Below are positions 1 to 6,245 of a DNA stretch of 9,705 bases, one piece after another. The notes under the pieces are model-generated. The model was not told where the DNA came from, ran no database searches, and saw only the letters and a list, made by a program, of their open reading frames with translations. Source of the stretch: JBOGFI01 sp050743365 (GTDB lineage: Bacteria; Actinomycetota; Acidimicrobiia; IMCC26256; JACDBD01); contig JBOGFI010000109.1 in assembly GCA_050743365.1 (NCBI GenBank), positions 1 to 9,705 of the forward strand. Direction: 5' to 3'. The translations under genes were made by a program, and so were the position numbers. How positions within the stretch are numbered: the stretch's first letter is position 1; the number at the start of each line of letters is the position of its first letter.

Positions 1-1134
1 CGGGCACGGCAGCGTCCCGGCGAGATCCCGGCGTTGTGGCACCGCATCGCGACCACCTCCGCGCTGGCCGCTCCGCTGGGGTGGGCGGCCGGCCGCGTCA
101 CTGGCGCCGGACCTGTCGGTGTGGGAACCGCGGCCGGAGCCGTAGCGGGCGCGCTCGGCCTGCGTCCGCAGAAGGTGGCGCTGGGACCGCTGGTAGGCGC
201 AGCGGTGGGTCGGGCGTCCGCTGCGTCACCACGCGCCGTGCCGGCGTCGGCCGTGGCGAGTACCACGGTGCTCGGATACCGGGTGCTGTCGGCGCTGCTG
301 TTCCGGGATGCCCAGATGAGCCTGCTGGCGGAGCGGGTCCGAGCGGAGGAGCTTCCCTTCGTCGTGCCGCTGGAAGCCCGATCCCGGTACGTCGGGACCG
401 GGTACGTCCAGGCGCTGGCCGAAGTGCTCGGCGGCACCTACGTCGCCGACGCGTCCGACGTCGGCATCGTCTCCTCACTCGATGAGCTAGCCGGGCCCGA
501 GCTCAATCCCGAGGCGGTCGACCCGCGGGTCCGGGAGTTCTACGAGCACACGACGCGCTTCACCCTCGACATCGTCCCGGAGTGGCGTCTGTGGGTGCGC
601 CCGGGCTACCTGCTGTACCGCACCTTGGTTGCACGCCCCCTCGGGCAGGCCAGCGTGCCGATGAACCAGCGTGAAGCACAACGGGGGATGCGCAGCCGCA
701 TTGACACGATCAGCCTGGAAAGGGATGACGTGGTGACCGTCCGGGGGTGGATCCGGTCCTTCGCCGACACCGACGAGCCGATCTACGTCGGCATCTATAC
801 CACCTATCGCCACGACGGACGCGGGTACGTCAGCGTCGGCTTCCCGCTCCCCCAAGCGAGCTTCACGGCGACGCTGCTCCCGCGGGCTCGGCCCGGGGGC
901 GGCCTCGTGCTCACCAGCCGCAGCGACCTCGACCAGCCCGGCCACTACCTGACCTTCATCGACTCGGCCACCCGAGAACTCACCGCCATGGCGGTCCACG
1001 GCTTCGCCGAGCAGCTCGACGTACACGTCGAGGACGACGAACTGCGGGCCGAGCACGCGTTCTGGATCTTCGGGCTCCCGTTCCTCGTGCTCCACTACCA
1101 CATCCACCCCAAGACAGGCCGTACCCCGTCCTGA
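1..1134 (+). CDS. Unrecognised actinobacterial-type protein, Gly/Ala-rich N-terminus, possibly 5'-partial
   Basis: The frame is open from the first base of the window to a TGA at 1132-1134. The first in-window start is TTG at 34, but codons 1-33 read as plausible protein (ending GEIPAL), so the true start may lie upstream and the gene is treated as possibly partial. From the TTG the product has 366 residues. Residues about 10-70 are rich in Gly, Ala and Val (for example GVGTAAGAVAGALGL), resembling small-residue membrane or membrane-associated helices. The rest looks soluble, with an aromatic stretch FTLDIVPEWRLWVRPGYLLY around 175-195, a basic segment MNQREAQRGMRSRID and a Cys-free C-terminus ending in LHYHIHPKTG. 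I do not recognise the family and assign no function. The next gene downstream is a small membrane protein on the same strand after an 83-bp gap. Coding status is supported by length and non-repetitive composition. Confidence 0.75.
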   Translation, partial: RARQRPGEIPALWHRIATTSALAAPLGWAAGRVTGAGPVGVGTAAGAVAGALGLRPQKVALGPLVGAAVGRASAASPRAVPASAVASTTVLGYRVLSALLFRDAQMSLLAERVRAEELPFVVPLEARSRYVGTGYVQALAEVLGGTYVADASDVGIVSSLDELAGPELNPEAVDPRVREFYEHTTRFTLDIVPEWRLWVRPGYLLYRTLVARPLGQASVPMNQREAQRGMRSRIDTISLERDDVVTVRGWIRSFADTDEPIYVGIYTTYRHDGRGYVSVGFPLPQASFTATLLPRARPGGGLVLTSRSDLDQPGHYLTFIDSATRELTAMAVHGFAEQLDVHVEDDELRAEHAFWIFGLPFLVLHYHIHPKTGRTPS

Positions 1135-1217
1135 GCCCGACAAGACACTGGCGTTCGTGTTGCTGATGCCGCTGCTCTAAGCGATCAGCAGCCCGAGCTG
1201 CACGTCGCTCCCGCGGC

Positions 1218-1472
1218 GTGCGGCTCTACGTCTCGGTATTGGTCGCTGCGTCTTGCCTCGTCGCTGCCGCGTACCTGGCGTTCGACTGGGCCGACTACGG
1301 CCTTGACAGCACTTGCGGCAACTTCATCCGCCGTGCGCCGTGGACCGGTCCCTGTTCCGAGATCATGTGGCATCGGGTGTTTACCGTCATCGGCCTTGTG
1401 ATCCTCGCGAGCCTGATGCATCTCGTGGGTGTAGTGGGCTGGCTGAGGCGTGACAAGGACGTCGCCTCGTAG
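1218..1472 (+). CDS. Small two-helix membrane protein of unknown function
   Basis: The product has 84 residues from a GTG start, the first available start after an in-frame stop at 1164-1166. Two hydrophobic segments are clear, at about residues 4-23 (YVSVLVAASCLVAAAYLAF) and 53-75 (RVFTVIGLVILASLMHLVGVVGW). The C-terminus WLRRDKDVAS is basic and then charged, which by the positive-inside rule suggests that both termini are cytoplasmic and the loop is outside. The loop (about 24-52) carries C33 and C46, which could form a disulfide, and several aromatic and acidic residues. No Shine-Dalgarno and no TANNNT hexamer is visible before the GTG, so the start is moderately certain. The gene runs convergently towards the LLM oxidoreductase that ends at 1549. 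The family is not recognised. Confidence 0.65.
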   Translation: MRLYVSVLVAASCLVAAAYLAFDWADYGLDSTCGNFIRRAPWTGPCSEIMWHRVFTVIGLVILASLMHLVGVVGWLRRDKDVAS

Positions 1473-1548
1473 GTGGGAACCGGATAGCGAACGCCGAACT
1501 GCCGACCGCGCTCGACGCCCGGTACCGCACACCCGCTCCGCCCGACGA

Positions 1549-2418
1549 TCAAGTGGAGAAGATGCGTTCGAACGTCGCTTGGTCAGCCGAGTACGGATCG
1601 TCCGGCCTCGGCCAATGCACAACGAAATCAGTGACGCCGACCTCGGCGTACTTCCCGGTCGTGTCGCGAAACGCCTCGACCGACGCGAGCCCGCCGTCGA
1701 GAAGCGGGCCCGCCACGACGAGTCGGCGCAGCGAGGCCGGATCGCGCCCGATGTCCGCGCACGCTTCCTCGAGGCGAGCCATCTGCTGTCGTACGACCTT
1801 TGCGCCATCCTCGGGCGGCATGGGTTCCTTCTTCGTGGGGTCACCGATCGTGACCCACATCTCCCCATGCGCTGCCGCCAGGCGCATCCCGCGCGGCCCG
1901 GCGGCAGCGACGGCGAATGGGACCCGCGGACACTGCACGCAGCCCGGATAGGTGCGGGCCTCGTCCGCCGAGTAGAACCGTCCCTTGTACGAAACCGCGG
2001 GCTCGCGAAGCAGCCGGTCCAGGAGATCGACAAACTCAGCGAACCGATCTGCTCGCTCGTGCAGCGACCACTCCGCCTGACCAAGCATCGTCGCATCCCA
2101 GCCGCTCGCCCCCGCACCGATCCCGAGCGTCAGTCGCCCACCGGAGACATCGTCGAGGGTGATGAGCTCCTTGGCGAACGGTACCGGGTGGCGGAAGTTC
2201 GGCGACGCGACCAGGGTGCCGAGGCGGATGTGCTCGGTCGCCATCGCCGCCGCGGTCAGCGTCGGAACGGCACCGAACCACGCCGAGTCGCGAAACGACC
2301 GCCAGGCCAGGTGATCGTAGGTCCACATGTGGTCGAAGCCGAGCTCCTCGGCGCGCCGCCACCGGAGCTGCGCCGTCGACCAAGAGACCTTTGGAAGGAT
2401 CACGACGCCAAGTCGCAT
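1549..2418 (-). CDS. LLM-class (luciferase-like) flavin/F420-dependent oxidoreductase
   Basis: The 289-residue product has the hallmarks of the bacterial luciferase-like TIM-barrel superfamily: GVVILPK at the first strand, RAEELGFDHMWTYDH at 22-36 with the typical D-H pair, IRLGTLV at 64-70, FRHP at 75-78, then LITLDDVSGGRLTLGIGAG at 85-103. PFAVAAAGPRGMRLAAAHGE (167-186) is the later cofactor-side strand and helix. Members use reduced FMN or F420 to oxidise or reduce small organic substrates; the substrate here cannot be read from sequence. I chose ATG at 2418 because it gives the family-typical N-terminus MRLGVV and because TAGCGT lies exactly 7 nt upstream, a leaderless-type -10. An ATG at 2460 would add 14 unusual residues. 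It is divergent from the second LLM gene at 2481. Confidence 0.9.
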   Translation of the reverse strand: MRLGVVILPKVSWSTAQLRWRRAEELGFDHMWTYDHLAWRSFRDSAWFGAVPTLTAAAMATEHIRLGTLVASPNFRHPVPFAKELITLDDVSGGRLTLGIGAGASGWDATMLGQAEWSLHERADRFAEFVDLLDRLLREPAVSYKGRFYSADEARTYPGCVQCPRVPFAVAAAGPRGMRLAAAHGEMWVTIGDPTKKEPMPPEDGAKVVRQQMARLEEACADIGRDPASLRRLVVAGPLLDGGLASVEAFRDTTGKYAEVGVTDFVVHWPRPDDPYSADQATFERIFST

Positions 2419-2425
2419 CGGCCGC

Positions 2426-2431
2426 ACGCTA
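2426..2431 (-). promoter_or_regulatory. -10-like hexamer for a leaderless start of the LLM gene at 2418
   Basis: Read on the minus strand the sequence is TAGCGT, followed by 7 nt (GCGGCCG) and then the ATG at 2418. This fits the TANNNT rule for actinobacterial promoters whose transcript begins at the start codon. No Shine-Dalgarno is present. It lies in the short divergent interval between the two LLM genes. Confidence 0.5.
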
Positions 2432-2480
2432 TTCCGTGCCTTCGGGAGCGTCCGGGTCATTCGTGCCAGCCTGTACATCC

Positions 2481-3419
2481 GTGACGGAGTTCCGATTCGG
2501 GGTGCACGTCCTTGCGCCGTCGGGGCATGACGAGTGGGTGACCCTCGCCCGACAGGTCGAGAACTCGGGGTTCTCTGTGCTCACCGTTCCAGATCACCTC
2601 ATTGACGGGTGCATCTCGCCGTTCGCAGCCCTTGGAGTGGCTGGCGAGGCGACTTCCACCCTGCGAGTCGGGACGCTCGTGCTCAACAACGACCTCCGCC
2701 ACCCGGCGCTCGTCGCGCGCGAGGTGCTGGCTCTCGACTCGCTCTCTGGAGGACGTGTCGAGCTCGGTCTTGGTGCCGGCTCCGCGATGAGCCTCCCCGA
2801 GTACGAGTCGGCAGGCATCCCCTTCGACGATGGCGCGACGCGCGTCGCACGACTCGGCGAGGCCGTCGAGGTGCTCGACGGACTACTCCGAGGCAACGAC
2901 GTCACCTTCACCGGTGAGCACTACCGATTGAGCGGCCACCGCACCTGGCCCCCGGCGACCCAGCGACCCCGACCGCCGATCCTCGTCGGGGGCAGCGGGC
3001 GCCGGCTCTTGCGACTAGCAGCGGAGCGTGCCGACATCGTGTCCCTGTCAGGCATCGGCAGGACGAGATCCGCTGGGCTGACACCTGAGACGTCCGGCTT
3101 CTCGCCCGAGGCGGTCGATGAGCGGGTCGCCCTCGTTCGTGCCGCGTCAGCGAGACGAGACATCGAACTTCAGGCGCTCGTCCAGCGAGTGATCGTGACC
3201 GACGATCCCCGCAGCGCCGCCGAGCGTGCGCGAGAGTCCCTGCCCGAGCTGAGCGTCGAGGACATCCTCGGCACTCCTTATCTGTGGATCGGCACGATCG
3301 AGTCGATCTGCGAAGGCGTCCTCGCGGCCAGGGAGCGCTGGGGCTTCTCGTACTTCACCGTGTTCAACGACTCACTCGAGGCCGTGACGCCAATCGTCAC
3401 CCGCCTCGCGGGCACGTGA
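2481..3419 (+). CDS. F420-dependent LLM-class oxidoreductase (TIGR03621-like)
   Basis: The product has 312 residues. Luciferase-like fold motifs run in order: FRFGVHVLAP (4-13), NSGFSVLTVPDHL (28-40), LRVGTLVLNNDLRHP (61-75), EVLALDSLSGGRVELGLGAG (81-100), SLPEYESAGIPFD (104-116) and PPILVGGSGRRLLRLAAERA (165-184). The LPEYE-AGIPFD block is typical of the mycobacterial and actinobacterial F420-dependent group; cofactor F420 is inferred from that similarity and not proven. GTG at 2481 is chosen because it gives the standard short N-terminus MTEFRFGVH; an in-frame ATG at 2391 would overlap the divergent neighbour and add 30 low-complexity residues. No clear Shine-Dalgarno precedes it. The gene is transcribed divergently from the LLM gene ending at 1549 but belongs to a different subfamily, so the two are not a recent tandem duplication. 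Confidence 0.92.
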   Translation: MTEFRFGVHVLAPSGHDEWVTLARQVENSGFSVLTVPDHLIDGCISPFAALGVAGEATSTLRVGTLVLNNDLRHPALVAREVLALDSLSGGRVELGLGAGSAMSLPEYESAGIPFDDGATRVARLGEAVEVLDGLLRGNDVTFTGEHYRLSGHRTWPPATQRPRPPILVGGSGRRLLRLAAERADIVSLSGIGRTRSAGLTPETSGFSPEAVDERVALVRAASARRDIELQALVQRVIVTDDPRSAAERARESLPELSVEDILGTPYLWIGTIESICEGVLAARERWGFSYFTVFNDSLEAVTPIVTRLAGT

Positions 3420-3426
3420 CCGACCC

Positions 3427-3444
3427 CTGGAGCGGAAGCTCTGG
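3427..3444. terminator. Short GNRA-loop hairpin between convergent genes
   Basis: The stem is seven base pairs, including two G-T pairs, closed by a GGAA tetraloop. It lies in the 26-bp gap between the stops of the plus-strand LLM gene (3419) and the minus-strand small gene (3446). Its placement suggests a bidirectional transcription end, but there is no T-tract on either side, so this is tentative. Confidence 0.3.
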
Positions 3445-3445
3445 C

Positions 3446-3733
3446 CTAATCGTTGACGAGCCCTGCCAGCAGCGCCCGCAGGCGAGGCGTGGCCTTGAGC
3501 GCCGCGCGCAGCTGGGCGATGTCGTCGGCGCTGGCAAGCATTGGATGACGCCGGAACGAACCACTCGGCGTACACGAACAGAACCGGATCATCACGTAGC
3601 CCTCGTGCCCGTCGTCCTGAAACTCCAAGAGCTGCAGCGTGGGCTCCGAGTGCTCCCGGGTCGCGGAGGCTTCCTCGACGATTTGCCCGCCACCCCATGG
3701 GTATTTGAAAGGCCTCGGGATCTTCCTCGCCAT
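3446..3733 (-). CDS. Short conserved-looking protein of unknown function
   Basis: The product has 95 residues and begins MARKIPRPFKYPWGGG. The minus-strand frame stays open far upstream (to 4786), but that part is only the shadow of the SDR gene; the ATG at 3733 gives a compact, natural-looking protein. Visible features are a basic, Pro/Gly-rich N-terminus, an acidic middle (LLEFQDDGHEGYVMIRF), a CSC pair at 52-54 followed by TPSGSFRRHPML, and a C-terminal helix (DIAQLRAALKATPRLRALLAGL). TACGCT lies 6 nt before the ATG, consistent with leaderless transcription and supporting this start. The gene is divergent from the SDR gene and convergent with the LLM gene. I do not recognise a named domain; the two close Cys residues could bind metal, but nothing proves it. 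Confidence 0.72.
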   Translation of the reverse strand: MARKIPRPFKYPWGGGQIVEEASATREHSEPTLQLLEFQDDGHEGYVMIRFCSCTPSGSFRRHPMLASADDIAQLRAALKATPRLRALLAGLVND

Positions 3734-3739
3734 CCCCCG

Positions 3740-3745
3740 AGCGTA
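3740..3745 (-). promoter_or_regulatory. -10-like hexamer for a leaderless start of the 95-residue gene
   Basis: The minus strand reads TACGCT, then 6 nt (CGGGGG), then the ATG at 3733. The TANNNT form and spacing match actinobacterial leaderless promoters. The G-run in the spacer touches the ATG and is too close to act as a Shine-Dalgarno. Confidence 0.42.
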
Positions 3746-3798
3746 TGCGAAGGCGTCGTCACGAGCACGGGCGATCGGCCCGACGCCTAGATTCCGGT

Positions 3799-3804
3799 GA
3801 TACT
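3799..3804 (+). promoter_or_regulatory. -10-like hexamer for the SDR gene start at 3812
   Basis: GATACT is followed by 7 nt (GCGCGTC) and then the ATG at 3812. It deviates from TANNNT in the first base. The overlapping GGTGA could instead be a weak Shine-Dalgarno about 11 nt from the ATG, so both readings remain possible. Confidence 0.3.
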
Positions 3805-3811
3805 GCGCGTC

Positions 3812-4603
3812 ATGACGTTCATCGATCAGGTCGCCGTGGTGACGGGCGCGTCGTCGGGGATCGGCGCCGCGGTCGCGACGGACCTCGCCGGTCGTGGCGC
3901 GCGCGTGGTGGCAGTCGCACGTCGAGCTGACCGCCTCGCCACCACGATCGACGCCTGCCGGACCTCCTCGCCCGAGTCGGTGGCTCATCCGGCTGACGTC
4001 TCGTCGCGCGAAGCGTCCGACGAGGTCATCCACGACGCCGAGGCCCGCTTCGGGAGCGTCGACATCCTCGTCAACAACGCCGGGATCAGCGTGCACAAGA
4101 ACGCCGCTCGCACCAGCGTCGACGACATCGAACACGTGATGGCGGTCAACTTCTTCGGGGCCGTCTACCTGACCATGGCCGCGCTGCCAGGCATGCTCGA
4201 ACGGCGCGTCGGCGCGATCGTGAACGTGACCTCCGTAGCGGGCTATGTCCCGAATGCCGGTGAAGCCGCCTACGGGGCGTCGAAGGCCGCGCTCTCCCGC
4301 TGGTCGCACGGGCTCGCGGTCGACCTCGCCGGCACCGGGGTGCACGTCGGCGTCCTCAGCCCTGGCCCGATCGACACCGAGATCTGGTCGCTCGACGAGG
4401 AGCTCGCCTACACCGGCAAGTTGTATCCACCCGAGGTCGTAGCCCAGGGCGTGGCCAAGATGATCGAGCGGCGGCTCACGCACCTCACCGTGCCCCGCCG
4501 CTACGGCGCCGTCGGCGCGCTGTACCCGATCCTCGGCCGGCCCATGCGCTGGGGCATGCGCCGCTACGAGGCGCGCGCCAGGGCGCGCCACGATCGCCCC
4601 TGA
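3812..4603 (+). CDS. SDR-family NAD(P)-dependent oxidoreductase
   Basis: The 263-residue product is a complete classical short-chain dehydrogenase/reductase. It shows the nucleotide-binding TGASSGIG at 11-18, ARR at 36-38 after the second strand (basic residues favouring NADP(H)), ADVS at 61-64, NNAG at 88-91, N113 in VMAVNFFG, the catalytic S141 in VTSVAG, and Y154/K158 in YGASK, followed by SPGPIDTE at 183-190. The catalytic tetrad N-S-Y-K is intact. The substrate is unknown. GTG at 3797 is five codons upstream; ATG at 3812 is preferred because it places MTFIDQVAVVTG directly before the Rossmann motif. The stop codon at 4601-4603 overlaps the first recognisable base of a MerR remnant in another frame, so the gene ends exactly where the decayed region starts. 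The C-terminus (RRYEARARARH) is basic, as often seen in membrane-peripheral SDRs. Confidence 0.93.
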   Translation: MTFIDQVAVVTGASSGIGAAVATDLAGRGARVVAVARRADRLATTIDACRTSSPESVAHPADVSSREASDEVIHDAEARFGSVDILVNNAGISVHKNAARTSVDDIEHVMAVNFFGAVYLTMAALPGMLERRVGAIVNVTSVAGYVPNAGEAAYGASKAALSRWSHGLAVDLAGTGVHVGVLSPGPIDTEIWSLDEELAYTGKLYPPEVVAQGVAKMIERRLTHLTVPRRYGAVGALYPILGRPMRWGMRRYEARARARHDRP

Positions 4604-4952
4604 CCTGGGCCTCAAGCTCGAACAGATCCGCCAGCTCCTCGAGGACGAGCCTCCACTCGAACAGCTCCGGGGGATGCTGCGGATGCGCCGGGCCCAGATC
4701 GAGGAGACCCTCGCCGAGGAGCAGGCCCGACTACGCCGAGTCGAAGCGCACCTCCGAGCCCTCGAAAGGAGCATCACGATGCCCACTCACGACATCGTCC
4801 TCAAGTCCACCCAGCCGCTGTGCATCGCCGAGGCCGCCGACACGGCGCCGGGGTTCGGACCCGAGAACCTCGGACCGGCCTTCATGCGGCTCGTCCCCGA
4901 GGTGCTCGCCTATCTCGTCATGCGCGCCGGGCCCAGAAGAGGATTCGCTTGA
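4602..4952 (+). pseudogene. MerR-family regulator remnant (dimerisation helix plus partial GyrI-like domain), both ends missing
   Basis: In the frame through 4674 the sequence first reads DLGLKLEQIRQLLEDE, then a long helix (MRRAQIEETLAEEQ, then RLRRVEAHLRALE), then MPTHDIVLKSTQP, ending in LGPAFMRLVPEVLAYL. This is the order seen in MerR regulators with a C-terminal GyrI-like effector domain: end of the winged-helix region, the antiparallel coiled-coil dimerisation helix, then the first strands of the ligand domain. The DNA-binding half is absent, because the frame upstream of 4602 is SDR coding sequence. The effector domain stops after about 45 residues, where the sequence becomes the 3' end of the minus-strand methyltransferase; similarity could extend to about 4934. 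Full-length relatives are about 270 residues. An ATG at 4674 could yield 92 residues, but these would lack DNA binding. Confidence 0.72.
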
Positions 4953-5700
4953 ACGTGTAGAGGTACGGCCGCCGTTCGCCGACGGCGTCCAGGAACCGTT
5001 GGCGATAGCGCTCGAGAAAGAGGTTATAGAGCTCGTCGGGGAGACGTGCCCGAAAGAATGTGAGGTGGGTGCCCTTGACCCACTCCACGACATCGGCTGA
5101 AGAGGCCAGCCGGTGGTCGTACACCTGGAGTCGCACGTGCTGTTGGCCGAAGCCCAGCTGGTCGAGGATCTCGGCGTAGTCCTGGGGAGCGAGGACCCGC
5201 GTCTCGGGATCAGGCGGGGGGTCATCGGCGAGCGCTTCGCGGAACGGTGTTTCGTTGGCGAGCTCCATGCCGACCATGTGCGAGGGGTGATCGGTGTTGG
5301 CCGCGACCTGGACGGCGAGCTGCCCGCCCGCAGGAATCGCCTGCGTCAGCCGAGCGAGGAGGCGGTGGTGGTCGGGAAGCCAGTGCAGCGCCGCATTCGA
5401 GAACACCAGGTCGTAGGGGGCGGGTTCCCACGTCGCGATGTTGCCCGCTTCGAAGCGAAGGCCAGCTCCCGCGAAGGCCCTCGCTCGCTCCAGCATGGCC
5501 GCTGAGCTGTCGATCCCCACCGTCTCGGAAGCGCCAAGATGCACGTGCAGCTCCTTGGTGAGCTCGCCGGTGCCGCAGCCGAGGTCGACGACCCGGCCGT
5601 CGGGGCAGGGCTGCACGAGCGTCACGAGATCCCAGAACGGTCGAGATCGTTCGGCCTTGAAGCGTTCGTATTGGTCCGGATCCCAGCTTGCTGTGCTCAC
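4918..5700 (-). CDS. tam: Trans-aconitate 2-methyltransferase-like SAM methyltransferase
   Basis: The product has 260 residues from GTG 5700. The N-terminus (WDPDQYERFKAERSRPFWDL) closely matches the Tam pattern WNP-Y--F-AERSRP. The SAM-binding Rossmann motifs are present: VVDLGCGTGELT at 37-48, GIDSS at 62-66 (acidic residue for the SAM ribose), GNIATWEP at 86-93, and DLVFSNAALHWLPDH at 97-111, a Tam signature. The C-terminal part (VVEWVKGTHL, then LFLERYRQRFLDAV and FKRILFWARR) also follows the family. Known members methyl-esterify trans-aconitate, which relieves inhibition of aconitase; they are cytosolic. The length is normal. The last codons overlap the end of the MerR remnant on the opposite strand. 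A broken GNAT gene lies upstream on the same strand, 57 bp away. Substrate assignment rests on motif similarity only. Confidence 0.88.
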   Translation of the reverse strand: MSTASWDPDQYERFKAERSRPFWDLVTLVQPCPDGRVVDLGCGTGELTKELHVHLGASETVGIDSSAAMLERARAFAGAGLRFEAGNIATWEPAPYDLVFSNAALHWLPDHHRLLARLTQAIPAGGQLAVQVAANTDHPSHMVGMELANETPFREALADDPPPDPETRVLAPQDYAEILDQLGFGQQHVRLQVYDHRLASSADVVEWVKGTHLTFFRARLPDELYNLFLERYRQRFLDAVGERRPYLYTFKRILFWARRA

Positions 5701-5757
5701 GTCGTTTCACCGCCGGCGTCGTGGGTCATCTCGCCCGAGCCTGAAGCTGCATGATGG

Positions 5758-6182
5758 TCACGGTCGCAGCGACTTCTCGTAGAGGGCGGCTTCCAGGGCC
5801 CGCTCGACACCGGGGAAGTCCTGGTACCCGACCAGCCGGTACCCGTCGCGCTCGTAGTAGCTGCGGAGCGGCCCGTTTGCCCTCGCGCAGTCGAGTCGGG
5901 CCACTTCCCGCTCGGAGCCCAGGATGAAACGTTCGGCCCAACCCAAGAGGCAGCGCCCAATGCCATGGCCTGCAAGGTCCCGATCAACCATGAGCATGTG
6001 GACGTACCCCGCGGGTTCTGGGCGTTCGCCCCAGATGAGGGGGTCTTCCCACACGATGGTGAGAGCATCCACCTCGCCAGATCGTCTCGGAGCTCGAGTA
6101 CTGATCCCGCTTGGTCGACGGTGGCGCGAACGACGCTCAGTTCGCCGAGAGGAGTTTCGAGGGTGGGCTCGTCCACGCGCAT
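5758..6182 (-). pseudogene. GNAT N-acetyltransferase broken by internal deletion and frame change
   Basis: From ATG 6182 the minus strand encodes a GNAT N-terminus (GELSVVRATVDQAGSVLELR, then DDLARW) in one frame up to about 6069. The rest of the enzyme continues in a different frame from about 6066 to the stop at 5758: LTIVWEDPLIWGERPEPAGY, then VHMLMVDRDLAGHGIGRCLL (acetyl-CoA loop G-H-G-I-G), RLDCARANGPLRSYYERDGY and LYEKSL. Relatives have about 35-45 residues between the DDLARW helix and the LTI-W-DP strand; these are missing here. The lesion is therefore an internal deletion of a length not divisible by three, not a single-base slip. The C-terminal piece has its own GTG at 6072 (104 residues) but lacks the N-terminal strand and helices, so it is unlikely to be active. 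An upstream in-frame ATG near 6233 is an alternative original start. Confidence 0.75.
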
Positions 6183-6232
6183 ATTCGGCTGTCCAGAATG
6201 ACGCAGCCGCGGCCCGGCTGTCCTGGCGGTCA

Positions 6233-6238
6233 TAGTGT
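6233..6238 (+). promoter_or_regulatory. -10-like hexamer for a leaderless start at 6246
   Basis: TAGTGT is followed by 7 nt (TCTTGGC) and the GTG at 6246. The fit to TANNNT and the leaderless spacing supports this GTG over the ATG at 6198. No purine-rich ribosome-binding site is seen before the GTG. Confidence 0.5.
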
Positions 6239-6245
6239 TCTTGGC

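Noticed and set aside
487..1143. A long minus-strand ORF (218 codons) opposite the first gene.
   Set aside because: It lacks recognisable motifs, is compositionally a codon shadow of the plus-strand gene, and such antisense frames are expected at this GC content.
3734..4786. The minus-strand frame of the 95-residue gene stays open upstream for another 350 codons.
   Set aside because: This stretch is antisense to the SDR gene and is Arg/Asp/Val-rich shadow sequence. The ATG at 3733 with its TACGCT hexamer gives the natural start.
5697..6068. The GNAT N-terminal frame runs on out of frame and stops in a GTGA overlap with the methyltransferase start.
   Set aside because: It looks like translational coupling, but the sequence after 6068 in that frame is meaningless relative to GNAT; long open frames are common at this GC, so the overlap is probably chance.
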